DNA of 64,000 nt, taken from NCBI GenBank assembly GCA_036435485.1, contig CM071596.1, positions 64,529,001 through 64,593,000 of the forward strand. The letters are read 5' to 3'. The translations under genes and the position numbers were made by a program. Source of the DNA: Saposhnikovia divaricata (Eukaryota; Streptophyta; Magnoliopsida; Apiales; Apiaceae). Every line of letters starts with the position of its first letter. The first letter of the stretch is position 1. Shown here one piece after another: positions 23,746 to 33,515 of this stretch. The notes beneath the pieces are model-generated. The model saw only the letters and a list, made by a program, of their open reading frames with translations, did no database searches and was not told the origin of the DNA.

Positions 23746-24710
23746 GAAGAGTGTTGAGCTATAACTTCTTGTTCTGCAAGTTTGATCATTTTGTGAGGTT
23801 GAATCCCTTGAGCATGAAGTTCCCTTTTTGAACTTAGATTTGCTTCTTGTTCTTCCAAGGTTAATTTTGCAAGTTTTTCTGACGATTCATCAATAGGAAT
23901 AGTGAAATCAGCTTGCTGTTTTTCTTCATCAACTGGTGCAGTTTGTGTTTCTTCATTTTGCTTTACTGATGAAATCAGCTTGCTGTTTGTACCTGTTCCT
24001 GCATCAACTTCCTCTTCTCTTGGCAGATCATTATTAGTTTCTTGAAAAGATACATTAATTGATTCTTCAACAATTTGTTTTGATATATTATATACTCTAT
24101 AAGATTTACTAGTTAGAGAGTACCAAAGAAAAATAGCCTCATAAGATTTTGCATCGAATTTACCGTCGCGATCAATTGTTTTAAGAACAAAGCATCTTGA
24201 TCCAAATATCTTGAAGTAACTGATGTTTGGCTTTCTTTTATTCAGCAATTCATATGGAGTTTTGTTGAGAATATGTCTGATGAGAACTCTGTTAAGAACA
24301 TAGCAAGCTGTATTTACAGCTTCTGCCCAAAAATTCCTTGGCAACTTGCTTTCTTGAAGTATAGTCCTTGTTGTTTCTTGTAAGGACCTGTTCTTCCTTT
24401 CTACTCCCCCATTTTGTTGTGGAGTTCGGGGTGCTGAAAATTCATGAGAGATACCTCTATCTTTACAATATGTGATGAAATCCTTTTGAAATTCACCTCC
24501 ATGATCACTTCGAATCCCTACAAGTCTTGTATTCAACTTATTTTCAATTAACTTGATTAGATTCTCAAATTCATCAAAAGCACAATCTTTAGTTTTAAGA
24601 AACAATACCCATGTGAATCTAGAATAATCATCGACAATAACAAAGGCATATTGTTTACCTCCAATGCTTTTATATGCTTCTGGACCAAAAAGGTCTAGAT
24701 GCAAAAGTTT
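23742..24710 (-). pseudogene. A2 integrase core and linker
   Basis: The copia integrase core has D in LHLDLFGPEAYKS, D in GIRSDHGGEF and E in NGGVERKNRSLQ, followed by PYELLNKRKPN and FGSRCFVLKT. A Lys/Glu-rich linker to RT follows, containing two copies of the CAGCTTGCTG motif. A TAA at 24708-24710 separates it from the zinc-binding pre-integrase segment, and a frameshift near 23745 from RT. Confidence 0.9.
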
Positions 24711-24972
24711 TTAAGGTTTAGCAGATGATACCATGTTCTTTGATTTGTGAGGAGTTCGAATTTGTTTGCCTAATTGGCAAGCTGAACATGTATCTGTCTT
24801 TACATATTTCATTTTAGGTAACCCTCGAACTAAATTCTTTGAAATCAGCTTGCTGAGTTGATCCATATGAACATGTCCTAGCCTTCTATGCCATAGATTA
24901 GGAGATGTGTCAAATGCAGCTAAACAGTAGGCTGTTTCCTGAAACTTAAAATCCAATATATATATATATATT
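24711..24972 (-). pseudogene. A2 GAG-pre-integrase domain
   Basis: This is the zinc-binding N-terminal domain of integrase (LWHRRLGHVHMDQL, CSACQLGKQI). A stop after SSAKP closes it. A TA repeat of about 16 bp at 24956-24971 shifts the frame relative to the protease upstream. Confidence 0.88.
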
Positions 24973-25272
24973 TCCTTCCCTTCTAGCGACTAGTGGGATT
25001 TTGTTAGTACCAAGATAGATAATACATTTTTCTTTATCAAAAACAACATTATGACCATCATCATATAATTGACTTACACTAAGCAAATTATACTTTAAAC
25101 CCTGAACAAATTGAACTTTGTCAATTGAAAGCATGTTGTTACCGATTTTGCCTTTTCCAAGAATTTGAAGAGTTTTGCTATCACCAATTGTAACTTTTCC
25201 ACCCTTCTTCTTTTTTAGAGTGATAAACTGAGACTCATCTCCACACATGTGCCTTGTACACCCGCTATCCAA
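24973..25272 (-). pseudogene. A2 aspartic protease region
   Basis: Active-site motif DSGCTRHMCGDESQF is followed by IGDSKTLQILGKGKIG and LKYNLLSVSQLYDDGHNVVF, as in copia proteases. The frame ends at the TA repeat. Near-identical to A1's copy. Confidence 0.88.
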
Positions 25273-25333
25273 AATCCATTCCTTTGAGTTTGTCTTTGCG
25301 GCTAGGCATACCTATGACACAAATAAGAACAAC

Positions 25334-27286
25334 TTATCCTTTTGGTACCCAAATTTTGTTGGGTCCAGTATGGTTAGTAGATAGAACATATAAATCATGT
25401 AATTCAGATTTCTTGATCCATTTTTGAACCCATCTTGGTTCACAATTTCTGGTTTTTCTACTTCTGTCAGCCTGATAACAGTAGGCTGTTTTCCCATTTC
25501 GACAGGCTGATTTTGTCTGAGTTGTGCAGTGCTTAGCAAGATGTCCCTTTTTATGACACTTGTTACATATCTTCCAAGGCATTGCATAATCATAAGGAAT
25601 TCCACGTGTTCCATCATATTTGAGAGCATTTTCTTTTGAGGTTGAAGCTAATCCAACTCCTTCTTTTTCTATAGGAACTGCAGCTTTCTTCATCATTGAT
25701 ATGAGAGTTTCTTCACCTTGAACAAATTTTCCCATTCCTTTGTTAAGTCTCTTTACCTCCTCCTCGAGTTCTTTTATTTTTCCAGCTTGTTGTATAACTT
25801 CCTGTGAAGCTTCTGTTTCTTCTTTCAGCTTGCTGATATGAATATCTTTGAATCCTATTTCATCATTCAGCTTGCTGATTTGAATTTCTCTGGTTTCTAT
25901 ATCAGCTTTCAGCTCACTGAGTTGCTTGATTAGAACATCATTTTTTCTGAGTATTACCTTGTTAAGTCCTTCTAATTGAGTTATGCTATCCTTCAACCTT
26001 GTAATCATAGATTCATGTTCATCTAGAGCTTTTTCTTCCATTAAATCTCTGACTAATTTCTTAAGATGAGTATTTTTATCTTTCAACTTGTTGTTCTCTG
26101 TCTTTACTTTGAGAAATTCTTCAGAAGATTCCTGCATAGTTAGTTGTTCTATAACATAATTAGTAGGTAATGAATTAAATGAATTTACCTCACTGTTGTT
26201 ATCATCTGAGTCTATTTCGTTGCTTTCCACTTCGGTGTTATCTTCTTCATCGAAACCAACCAAAGCTAAATTAATCATATCATCACTTGAGTCTTCTTCA
26301 GAGGTAGAGTCATCACTCCAAGTCATCAAAGCCTTGGATTTTCTTTTGTCCTTGAATCCAGCTTGCTGTTTTGACTTGTTCTTTAATTTGTAGCAATCGC
26401 TTCGATAGTGACCCTTTTTGCCACATTCAAAACATGTTTCTTCCTTGAATTCTTTTCTGTTGTCCTAAGGATTTCCTTTAAATTTCTTCATTTGATTCTT
26501 CTTTTCAATAAGCCTTTTAATTCTCCTTGAAATGAGGGCTAAGTCCTCATCTGATTCTGACTCTCCTTCAGATTCCAGCTTGCTGTTTTGCGAATGAAGT
26601 GCCAAATTTTTCATCTTTGCAACTGGAGCTTGTGATGATCTGGATTGACTTGCATTTATTTTTGCTTCAAAGTGTTCAAGTTCAGCAAAAACAGCTAATG
26701 TATCCATAGTGTCAATTTGTGAGGAAGATTCCAACGCTGTTACCTTAGGTGAATAAGACCAAGGTACGGAACTTAATATTTTCATGTTAATTTCAGCTTG
26801 AGGTATTGATTTTCCAAGCAGTTTGAGACCATTCATTGTTTTCTGAAATCTTGCTTGACTTTGCCTTATAGTCTCATCTTCCTTGACAATAAAACTCCCA
26901 AACTCATTCATTAACGTACTGAGTTTAACTTTCTTCAATGTAGTCGAACCTTCATGATACAGTTCCAACGTGTCCCACATCTCTTTGGCGGATTTGCATG
27001 AGGAGACTTTATCACTTTCACTTGCAGAAAGACCATTCATGATAGTATTCATTGCCCTGGTGTTGTAGCTTTCCTTGACCAATTCGGCATCAGTAAGCTC
27101 ATCAATGTCTTTCGGCTTGCTTTCTTTGTCAAGAAATATATACGGGCCTTTGTTGACAACTCTCCATTCTAGTGGTTCTTTTGACAGGTGCATCTTCATG
27201 CGATCTTTCTACCAGTTATAATTTTCAGTTCCGAGCAGCAAAGGTGCACGGTGATTTGATGAACCGAGAGGATAATCATCAGCCAT
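25334..27286 (-). pseudogene. gag: A2 gag (broken)
   Basis: Gag starts at ATG 27286. An in-frame TAG near 27212 (after ENYNW) and a frameshift near 26465 break it. The order is: copia-type gag domain (27199-26600), acidic Ser/Glu stretch, first zinc knuckle CFECGKKGHYRSDC (near 26420, in the shifted part), acidic segment (WSDDSTSEEDSSDDM), a coiled coil of about 150 residues (for example QISKLNDEIGFKDIHISKLK), and a second knuckle CNKCHKKGHLAKHC (near 25560). The coiled coil would promote multimerisation. Layout matches Sirevirus gag. Confidence 0.9.
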
Positions 27287-27330
27287 ATCGATCGATACTT
27301 TTCCTGTTACAGAAAGATTAGTATACCAAT

Positions 27331-27342
27331 GCTCTGATACCA
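27331..27342 (-). other. Primer binding site of A2
   Basis: TGGTATCAGAGC on the element strand, two bases inside the 5' LTR edge at 27345. Complementary to initiator methionine tRNA. Confidence 0.93.
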
Positions 27343-27562
27343 AATGAAAACACACCTAGAGGGGGGGTGAATAGGTGTATTATGGCTGTTACTGATTAAC
27401 TGTTGAGTTTTAAAAAAATTTCCAGAAACGGCTTGCTGATATGACCTGACCAGTTAGAAACAGCAGGCTGAATTTGAAAATGAATGCAGTGCAGAATGTA
27501 AATGTGCAGAAAAATGAATGAACACAAGATCTTTTAGCCAGGTTCGACCCCTAATCCCCTAT

Positions 27563-28060
27563 TGATATGGGCTGAAAATAAGCCCTAAAGACACATTTAA
27601 TGTGGCATTAATTAGGCCAAGAATGGTCCAAATGTGGGGCCCACCAGATGGGCCCAAAACCCCAATTATAGTATTAATTTTGTAATTAATATTGGGGGAA
27701 ATAAACAGCTCAGCAATAAGAGTTGGATAAGGATATTATTTCCACCAGACTTAGCTACCAAGGCATCCAATTCAATATGGAAACTGATTCCTACAAGGAA
27801 TAGATCTAGAACCTTCCTCAAAGACTTGTCTACCAAGTCTCTGACTCCTACCATAATTCTGAGGCTCCTGCAGCCTATTTAAAGGGCCAGACCCCTCATC
27901 CTAGAACTACGTTTTTGGCTTGATCTTTGATATACATCAAAGTACGTAGGCATCTTGTGAAGGCAGATTCAGCCACGAACACAAGAACAACCATTAAAGC
28001 TCGAAGCTCAACCACCCTAGCATTAATTACAAATTGTAACCTAGTTTTTATTCCACAACA
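27563..28060 (+). repeat. 5' LTR of the Tat-lineage element
   Basis: Runs TGATATGGGCTG to TTCCACAACA. It includes a TATA-like TATTTAAA near 27876 and TACGTAGGCATCTTGT at 27943-27958, a motif also found in the LTR of the second Tat element. Confidence 0.9.
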
Positions 28061-28093
28061 TTTGGCGCCGTCTGTGGGAAGACGACGTCAACC

Positions 28094-29726
28094 ATGGTTC
28101 AAACACGAAGAACAACATCGACTGAGGCTATACCCCTTAGCTCTGCTCCACCTGCCATCTCTGATCCGCTCATCACCGCTGAAGAAGGACAATTACCCCC
28201 ACCAACAGGGACGGTCATTCAACCTCTAACCTCTCAACCCTCAGGGACGATTCCCCATGTTGATGGAACTTTACCTGTGACTATCCCTCAAAGCCAAGAA
28301 ACTAACCCTCTTCAGATGGTGGTTTCCCCTCTTGATAGCGCTGGTCGTACGCTACCTCCGGGGGTACAGATCCACACCACGGATCTCCCTTTGAATACCA
28401 ACCCGATGTATGGGCTGCCTAATTATCCCCCTCAACACAGAGAACCTGGACCAAGCGGTCATGCCTTACAGATCCGAGATCGAGAGTACGATGATTACTC
28501 TGGTCCCTATACTGATGATTCAACGTCTGAGGATGACGATGTTGATCGTGATGAAGCCCCGAGGAGGCGACGTGCGTAGAGAACCTCGAAGGAGGTCCCA
28601 AAGAATCCATGATGGACCTCCATAAACGGTTGAGGAAAGGATTAAGGCTCATGAGGCTGAGATCCAAAGGCTGAAGGATGATATTGCTAGAGAGCAAGCA
28701 AGGCGAAGTCTGATTCAACCTCCTCCAGTTACAGGGAGGATTCCCATTATAAATCTGGAGAGGCCCTCAAGGAGACAACGAAGGGCCGAAGCCCCAACTG
28801 AAAAATCGACAAGGGTGGAGACCCCCAAAAGTAACCCTAGGGATCTGATGCCCCTTGGGGATCCTGATGATCCTACACCTCCGTTCACTAAAGAGGTAAT
28901 GAATGCTCGCATCTCAAGGAAGTTCAAGATGCCGACGATTAAGGCCTATGATGGAACGGGCGATCCCGCAAACCATGTTAGGACATTCTCAAATGCACTG
29001 CTGTTGCAGCCTGCGAGCGACGCCTTAAAGTGTGGGGCGTTCCTTCAAACTCTGTCTGGCATGGCTCAAAGGTGGTATAGCCACTTACCTGCAAACTCAA
29101 TTGGCTCATTCAAAGAGCTGAGTGCCGCCTTTGTTAGCCAGTTCATTAGTGGGAGAGTTCATGAAAAAAGTTCTGCATCTCTTATGTATGTGGTGCAGGG
29201 GAAGAACGAGAATTTGAGGGATTACCTCAAGCGATTCACCAAGGAGACGCTGAATATCACTGATCTGGAAAATAAGGTGGCCATGGTAGCCCTGGAACAC
29301 GGAACCACTGATCTCTTCTTTAAAAGGTCTTTGGCAAAACATCCTCCTGAAAATATGGCCGAGCTCCAACGGAGGGCCGACAAATATATTAAGGCTGAGG
29401 ACAGCATGAAGAAGGAAACCATAGGAGGCAATGGCAAGGGTTCTAATGACTCGAAGAAACGAAAGCAAGAGCAAGAGTACGATGCTAGGGACAAGTATCC
29501 CCGAACTAGCAAGGATTCCGAGTCACCACCAAAGAAGGGTTTGGGACCGAGGTTTTCTGATTATGCAAGACTGAACGCTCTTAGGAGTCAGATCTTGCTA
29601 GATATTGAGAAAGATAAAGACTTCCGATGGCCGAAGCCACTTAGGGGTGATCCCACGAAAAGAAACAAGGATCAATACTGTAGGTACCACCGTGATGTGG
29701 GTCATGATACAGATGATTGTAGATAG
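28094..29726 (+). pseudogene. gag: gag of the Tat-lineage element (broken)
   Basis: It starts at ATG 28094 (MVQTRRTTSTEAIPLSS), 31 bases after the primer site. The first frame stops with TAG at 28577-28579. The rest continues in another frame, with the capsid domain at 28815-29726. Motifs typical of Ty3/gypsy Tat Gag are PTIKAYDGTGDPANHVRTF, GMAQRWYSHLP, FKELSAAFVSQFI and NLRDYLKRFTKETLNI. A zinc-binding CRYHRDVGHDTDDCR lies at the end, where a TAG (29724-29726) replaces the next codon. Confidence 0.9.
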
Positions 29727-30185
29727 TTGAAAGATGAGATTGAGTTCTTGATCCGAAAAGGAAAGCTAAGCAGGTTCACGAAGAATGATGATCGTGGAAC
29801 CCAAAGAAGGGACTATGACAGGAGAGACAATGACAGAAGAGATAATGATCGTGATCGTGATCGTAACCCACAGCCCCGAGGGCCAGTTGTTAATATGATT
29901 TGGGGAGGCCCGACAGCGGCCGGCACGACTCGAAACTCTCGAAAAGCGTATGCCAGAGAAGTAATGCACATCGTGGGAGAAGCCCCAAAATGTGCTAGGA
30001 CTGAAATAGTTATTGGGTTTGATGATTCAGATCTCGAAGGGGTAAAGTTCCCCCATGACGACCCGTTGGTCATAACTCCTGTGATTGGAAACTCGGAGGT
30101 GAAACAAGTCTTGATAGACAATGGGGCTCCTGCAGCCTATTTAAAGGGCCAGACCCCTCATCCTAGAACTACGTTTTTGGCTTGA
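29727..30185 (+). pseudogene. Gag tail and protease start fused to 3' LTR
   Basis: Same frame as the capsid segment. It has a striking Asp/Arg repeat (RRDYDRRDNDRRDNDRDRDR) and then the beginning of the protease (VLIDNGA, the catalytic Asp). At 30125 the coding sequence passes directly into LTR sequence (GGCTCCTGCAGCC), so the last 20 or so codons are LTR-encoded and meaningless. Confidence 0.85.
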
Positions 30186-31318
30186 TCTTTGATATACATC
30201 AAAGTACGTAGGCATCTTGTGAAGGCAGATTCAGCCACGAACACAAGAACAGCCATTAAAGCTCGAAGCTCAACCACCCTAGCATTAATTACAAATCGTA
30301 ACCTAGTTTTTATTCCACAACACCTATGGTCTACATCCTGGTCCCTTACCAACTTGGTAAGAGAATATATTATTGATCACTATAAACCGATTACAAGATC
30401 AACCAATATATCTCCCTTTACACCCAGCTGCTTACAATTTGGCTTGCTGTGTTGAACTAACTCTCTAAGCAATACTTCCCAAGTATCCTTCTCTAGTCTA
30501 GTTCTACCCACCCAAAACCTTAAGCCAAAACTTGTACAACAACTAATCTTTTACAACTTGAACAATACAAGGATTTGAATAAAATTACAACTCAACCTAA
30601 AGAACCCTCTGAAAATGTATAACCGAATGTGTGTGAGAGTTTGAGAGGTTTAAATGATTTAGCAAAGAAGGCTCGAAGTTGTGTATGTATATGATCTTGT
30701 TTTTGCACTTGTAATTGTTGTGTTGGAACTGAGCAAGAATGTTCCTTTTATAGGTAAACAAGATTGATTTGAGATATAGTCTTCAAGAGGCTCCTTGGTT
30801 TTTAATTATTCGGATCATAATTCAAGAGCATTATGAAATGTATGAATGGAGCGTTATTGGTGGGGAGGCAAATGAGCTGTTGTCTTTCAATATGATGGTG
30901 AGGAGCGTGTATAATTATGAAACGAAAGACAAAAAGTATAATATGGAATGTGTTTGGTGTATGTAATTAAATAAGGAAAGGTGTATCCTTATTGAAAGAT
31001 GTTGTCTCCCACTTGTCTTGAGATATGATTATTATAGGTAAGTTGGGATTTAATATTTCATAGGATCCCTAACAATATTCCTAATTATATATCACAGTGG
31101 CTCCTTGAAATCCGAATGATATCTTGATTTCTGCACTTTCTGTCGCCCAGAAACAGCTTGCTGAAATATGTACAATGCTCCAAAATAGCTTGCTGAATTA
31201 CATCTGTTAGACTGACTGAAATAATCCTGCACAACTTAACTTAGCTTGCTGAATTGATAATCAACAAGTAATACAGCTTGCTAAAATATAATCATCAAAA
31301 CATAAGGGTTACAGAAAT

Positions 31319-32774
31319 TAGCAACCAAATTGTGTTCATCAAGAAGCTTTGCAACTGAAAGCAGATTATGTTTAAATTCTGGAATATAAAACACTTTTGA
31401 CAAAGTGATCTCAGAATTTAGAATAACAGAACCAACTGTATTTACTTGTTTAATACTACCATCAGGTAATATAATATGAAGAGGATGAGTAAGCTGATGT
31501 GTATGTGAAATAACATCTAAAGAAATTGCCATATGATCACTGGCACCGGTATCAACAATCCAGACATGTGGATCAGAACAAATATTTGTATTTGAACAAG
31601 AAGCCTGAAGAACAGAAATTGTACCTGCAAAATTAATTGCAGAAGAGGCATCAGATGAAGAAGCGGCTGAATGATTTGACTGCATGAATTTGAGAAACTC
31701 CTTGTATAACATTTCATTATTCCCATCAGAAGACACTGAAGAAGATATATCCTGAATAGGAAAATCCAAAGGAGACTCCTGAACATTTCCAGCAAATTTA
31801 TTAGTTCTGAAACCTGTTGGTGAATTTGCACCAGATTTTCCTTTATACCAATCTGGATATCCAACAAGTTTAAAGCACTGATCCTTCAAATGACCTTTCA
31901 TTTTACAAAAATCACAAAATCTATCAGGTTTGATCCTTCTTTTATCCTTGAAATCCTTCTTTTGAGAAAAACCTTGATTAAACCTTGAATTAACTGCATT
32001 TTCAGAGTTCTTAACAGACAATAAAGCACTCATTTCAACTGTTTGTGAATTAGCAATAGCATTCTGCCTCTCAATCTGTTGTAACATGTGATAAACTCTA
32101 TTGATAGTACGCAAAGGATCCATACTCAAGATATTAATCTTAGCTTGATCATAAGTCTTATTCAAAACAGCAACAAATTGAATCAACTTCTTAAGCTAAT
32201 CACCTTCAGCAAGTTTTCTCAAGAATCCACATGGACATTTCATTAAAAATCCACAAGAACAATCAGGCAAAGGTTCAAGAACTTGCAATTGATCCCAAAC
32301 TTTCTTCAATTTATTATAATACTCAACAATAGAATCATCATTCTGAGTAATAGACATCAAAGTCTTATGAATATCATATAACTGAGGTGCATTAGAATGT
32401 CCATACCTCTCTTTGATTTCAAGCCATAAATCATGAGCAGATGGAGTAAAAATCAAGCTCTCAGCAATAGATTTGTCAATAGAATTAAGTAACCAACCTG
32501 TAACCATGTAGTCATTACGAATCCATTTCTGTAAATCTGAAGAAGAATCATCAGGACGAAGCAACGATCCATCAATGAATCCTAATTTTTTCTTAGCTCC
32601 AAGCGCTAAGTTAATACTGCGACTCCAATTCACGTAATTAAATCCAGAAAACACAATCTGACCTAATTGTGCATTCGAGTTATCATTCGAAGAAAGGAAA
32701 TAAGGATTGTTATAACTAATCGCTGTGTTCGTTCCTAACGAATGAGAAGATGAAGCAGATTGTGATTGCGTCAT
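31319..32774 (-). pseudogene. gag: gag-protease of element B (one in-frame stop)
   Basis: Start ATG 32774 (MTQSQSASSSHSL). The copia gag domain shows IVFSGFNYVNWSRSINLALG, AKKKLGFIDGSL and LWLEIKERYGHSNAPQLYDI. A single TAG at 32196-32198 splits an otherwise continuous frame, which resumes with LKKLIQFVAVLNKTYDQAK. The zinc knuckle is CDFCKMKGHLKDQC and the protease active site IVDTGASDHM. The protease reads on to KHNLLSVAKLLDEHNLVANF, where A2 is inserted. It is remarkably well preserved for the oldest element in the nest. Confidence 0.9.
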
Positions 32775-32997
32775 AAGTGTTTGACAAAAAGCGTGAAAGA
32801 AACAAGACTGTTGAATCTGATATTGATGCAGATTTAACAAAAAAACAAAAGAAAAACACACTGCTGAATCTGATATTGATGTAGATTCAACGAAATCAAG
32901 GAGAAAAGAACAAAAAACAATGATCTAAAGCAACTGATCAGTGTAAAAAAAACCTTCAAAAAAAAAGAGTTTTAATGGCGGATCGAAGAAGAAACCT

Positions 32998-33009
32998 GCT
33001 TTGATACCA
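32998..33009 (-). other. Primer binding site of element B
   Basis: TGGTATCAAAGC on the element strand, a one-base variant of the initiator-Met tRNA primer site. It touches the LTR edge at 33010. Confidence 0.85.
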
Positions 33010-33209
33010 TGAGAAGAAGAAGATTATCATTCATCCTTGAAACAGAAAATATTCATTTCATCAAAGTGTTTGTACAAAGAACTGTAAACTCTCTACTTAC
33101 ATCTGAAAACCAGAGAAAAGAATTATATACAGACTTCGTGAAGATAACAAACTTTCCCACTTAAACTAACAAGAATGAAAAGACTAAACTACCCTCTAGA
33201 ATATTTACA
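33010..33209 (-). repeat. 5' LTR of element B (about 200 bp)
   Basis: Plus-strand TGAGAAGAAGAAG to AATATTTACA gives TG...CA ends. The outer edge (33209) is inferred from the CA terminus only, because the other LTR is not in the window. Confidence 0.6.
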
Positions 33210-33224
33210 AAATAATGATATATC

Positions 33225-33515
33225 CTAAGTCAATATACCTTTTGCTATTTCTTTTTTTGACAGATCGCTGCTCCTTCCCAGGAGTACTTCAGGTTTTAGT
33301 GGAATGCCTCCACCACCAGGAGGATCATTAATTTGTATGTCACTGCTAACGTGACCTTTTGCTATTTCATTTTTTTGCAAATTGTTACTCCTTCCCAGGA
33401 GTACTTCAGGTGTTAGTTGAATGCTTCCACCGTCAGGAGGATCATTAATTCGTATGTCACTACTAACGCGATCATTTAGGCCATTAGCCAGACCTTGGCA
33501 GCCACTCGGAGTCAA
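33225..33515 (-). CDS. Unidentified ORF with two 39-residue repeats
   Basis: A 96-residue open frame just outside element B. Two tandem 117-bp units (33237-33353 and 33354-33470) encode near-identical 39-residue repeats, with VSSDIRINDPPDGGSIQL in one and VSSDIQINDPPGGGGIPL in the other. Each continues with PEVLLGRS and EIAKG. Differences are mostly point changes that keep the frame open, which hints at past coding function. It could be an exon fragment of a host gene cut off by element B, whose insertion edge lies within 30 bp of the ORF end. I do not recognise the family. Confidence 0.4.
   Translation of the reverse strand: MTPSGCQGLANGLNDRVSSDIRINDPPDGGSIQLTPEVLLGRSNNLQKNEIAKGHVSSDIQINDPPGGGGIPLKPEVLLGRSSDLSKKEIAKGILT
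33237..33470. repeat. 117-bp tandem duplication
   Basis: Two units begin ACCTTTTGCTATTTC. The unit length is a multiple of three, so the reading frame of the overlapping ORF is preserved. Confidence 0.9.

Larger units (their letters stand above)
27563..30322 (+). mobile_element. Deletion-derived Tat-lineage gypsy element (2760 bp)
   Basis: Target duplication CCTAT lies at 27558-27562 and 30323-30327. It has a full 498-bp 5' LTR (27563-28060), a primer site starting TGGCGCCGTCTGTGGG at 28063, gag and the very start of protease. It then jumps straight into the last 198 bp of the 3' LTR (30125-30322, equal to 27863-28060 with only about two differences). All of pol, the polypurine tract and 60% of the 3' LTR are missing. 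It can no longer move on its own. Confidence 0.92.
15419..31313 (-). mobile_element. Sirevirus-like Ty1/copia element A2, complete but nested and broken
   Basis: It is bounded by target duplications GAAAT at 15414-15418 and 31314-31318. On the element strand the order is 5' LTR (31313-27345), primer site, gag, protease, integrase, reverse transcriptase/RNase H, an extra ORF, several polypurine tracts and the 3' LTR (20127-15419). The two zinc knuckles, large coiled coil, post-pol ORF and multiple polypurine tracts together indicate a Sirevirus (SIRE/Maximus lineage). It was later hit by a solo LTR (in the 3' LTR) and a Tat-lineage element (in the 5' LTR). Without those, the LTRs are about 1.2 kb and differ by only around 1% by eye. 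Confidence 0.93.
27345..31313 (-). repeat. 5' LTR of A2, split by a Tat-lineage element
   Basis: LTR sequence is 27345-27562 plus 30328-31313. The interruption 27563-30322 carries duplication CCTAT. The LTR matches 15419-20127 (less its own insertion) and A1's LTR. Confidence 0.92.
31314..33209 (-). mobile_element. 5' part of Ty1/copia element B
   Basis: Host element of the nest. From the right: 5' LTR (33010-33209), primer site TGGTATCAAAGC (33009-32998), gag, zinc knuckle, protease, then interruption by A2 at 31313. It continues at 14767-15418, and the remaining pol and 3' LTR lie beyond the window's left edge. It belongs to a copia lineage with short LTRs, different from A1/A2. I do not assign the lineage. 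Confidence 0.88.
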
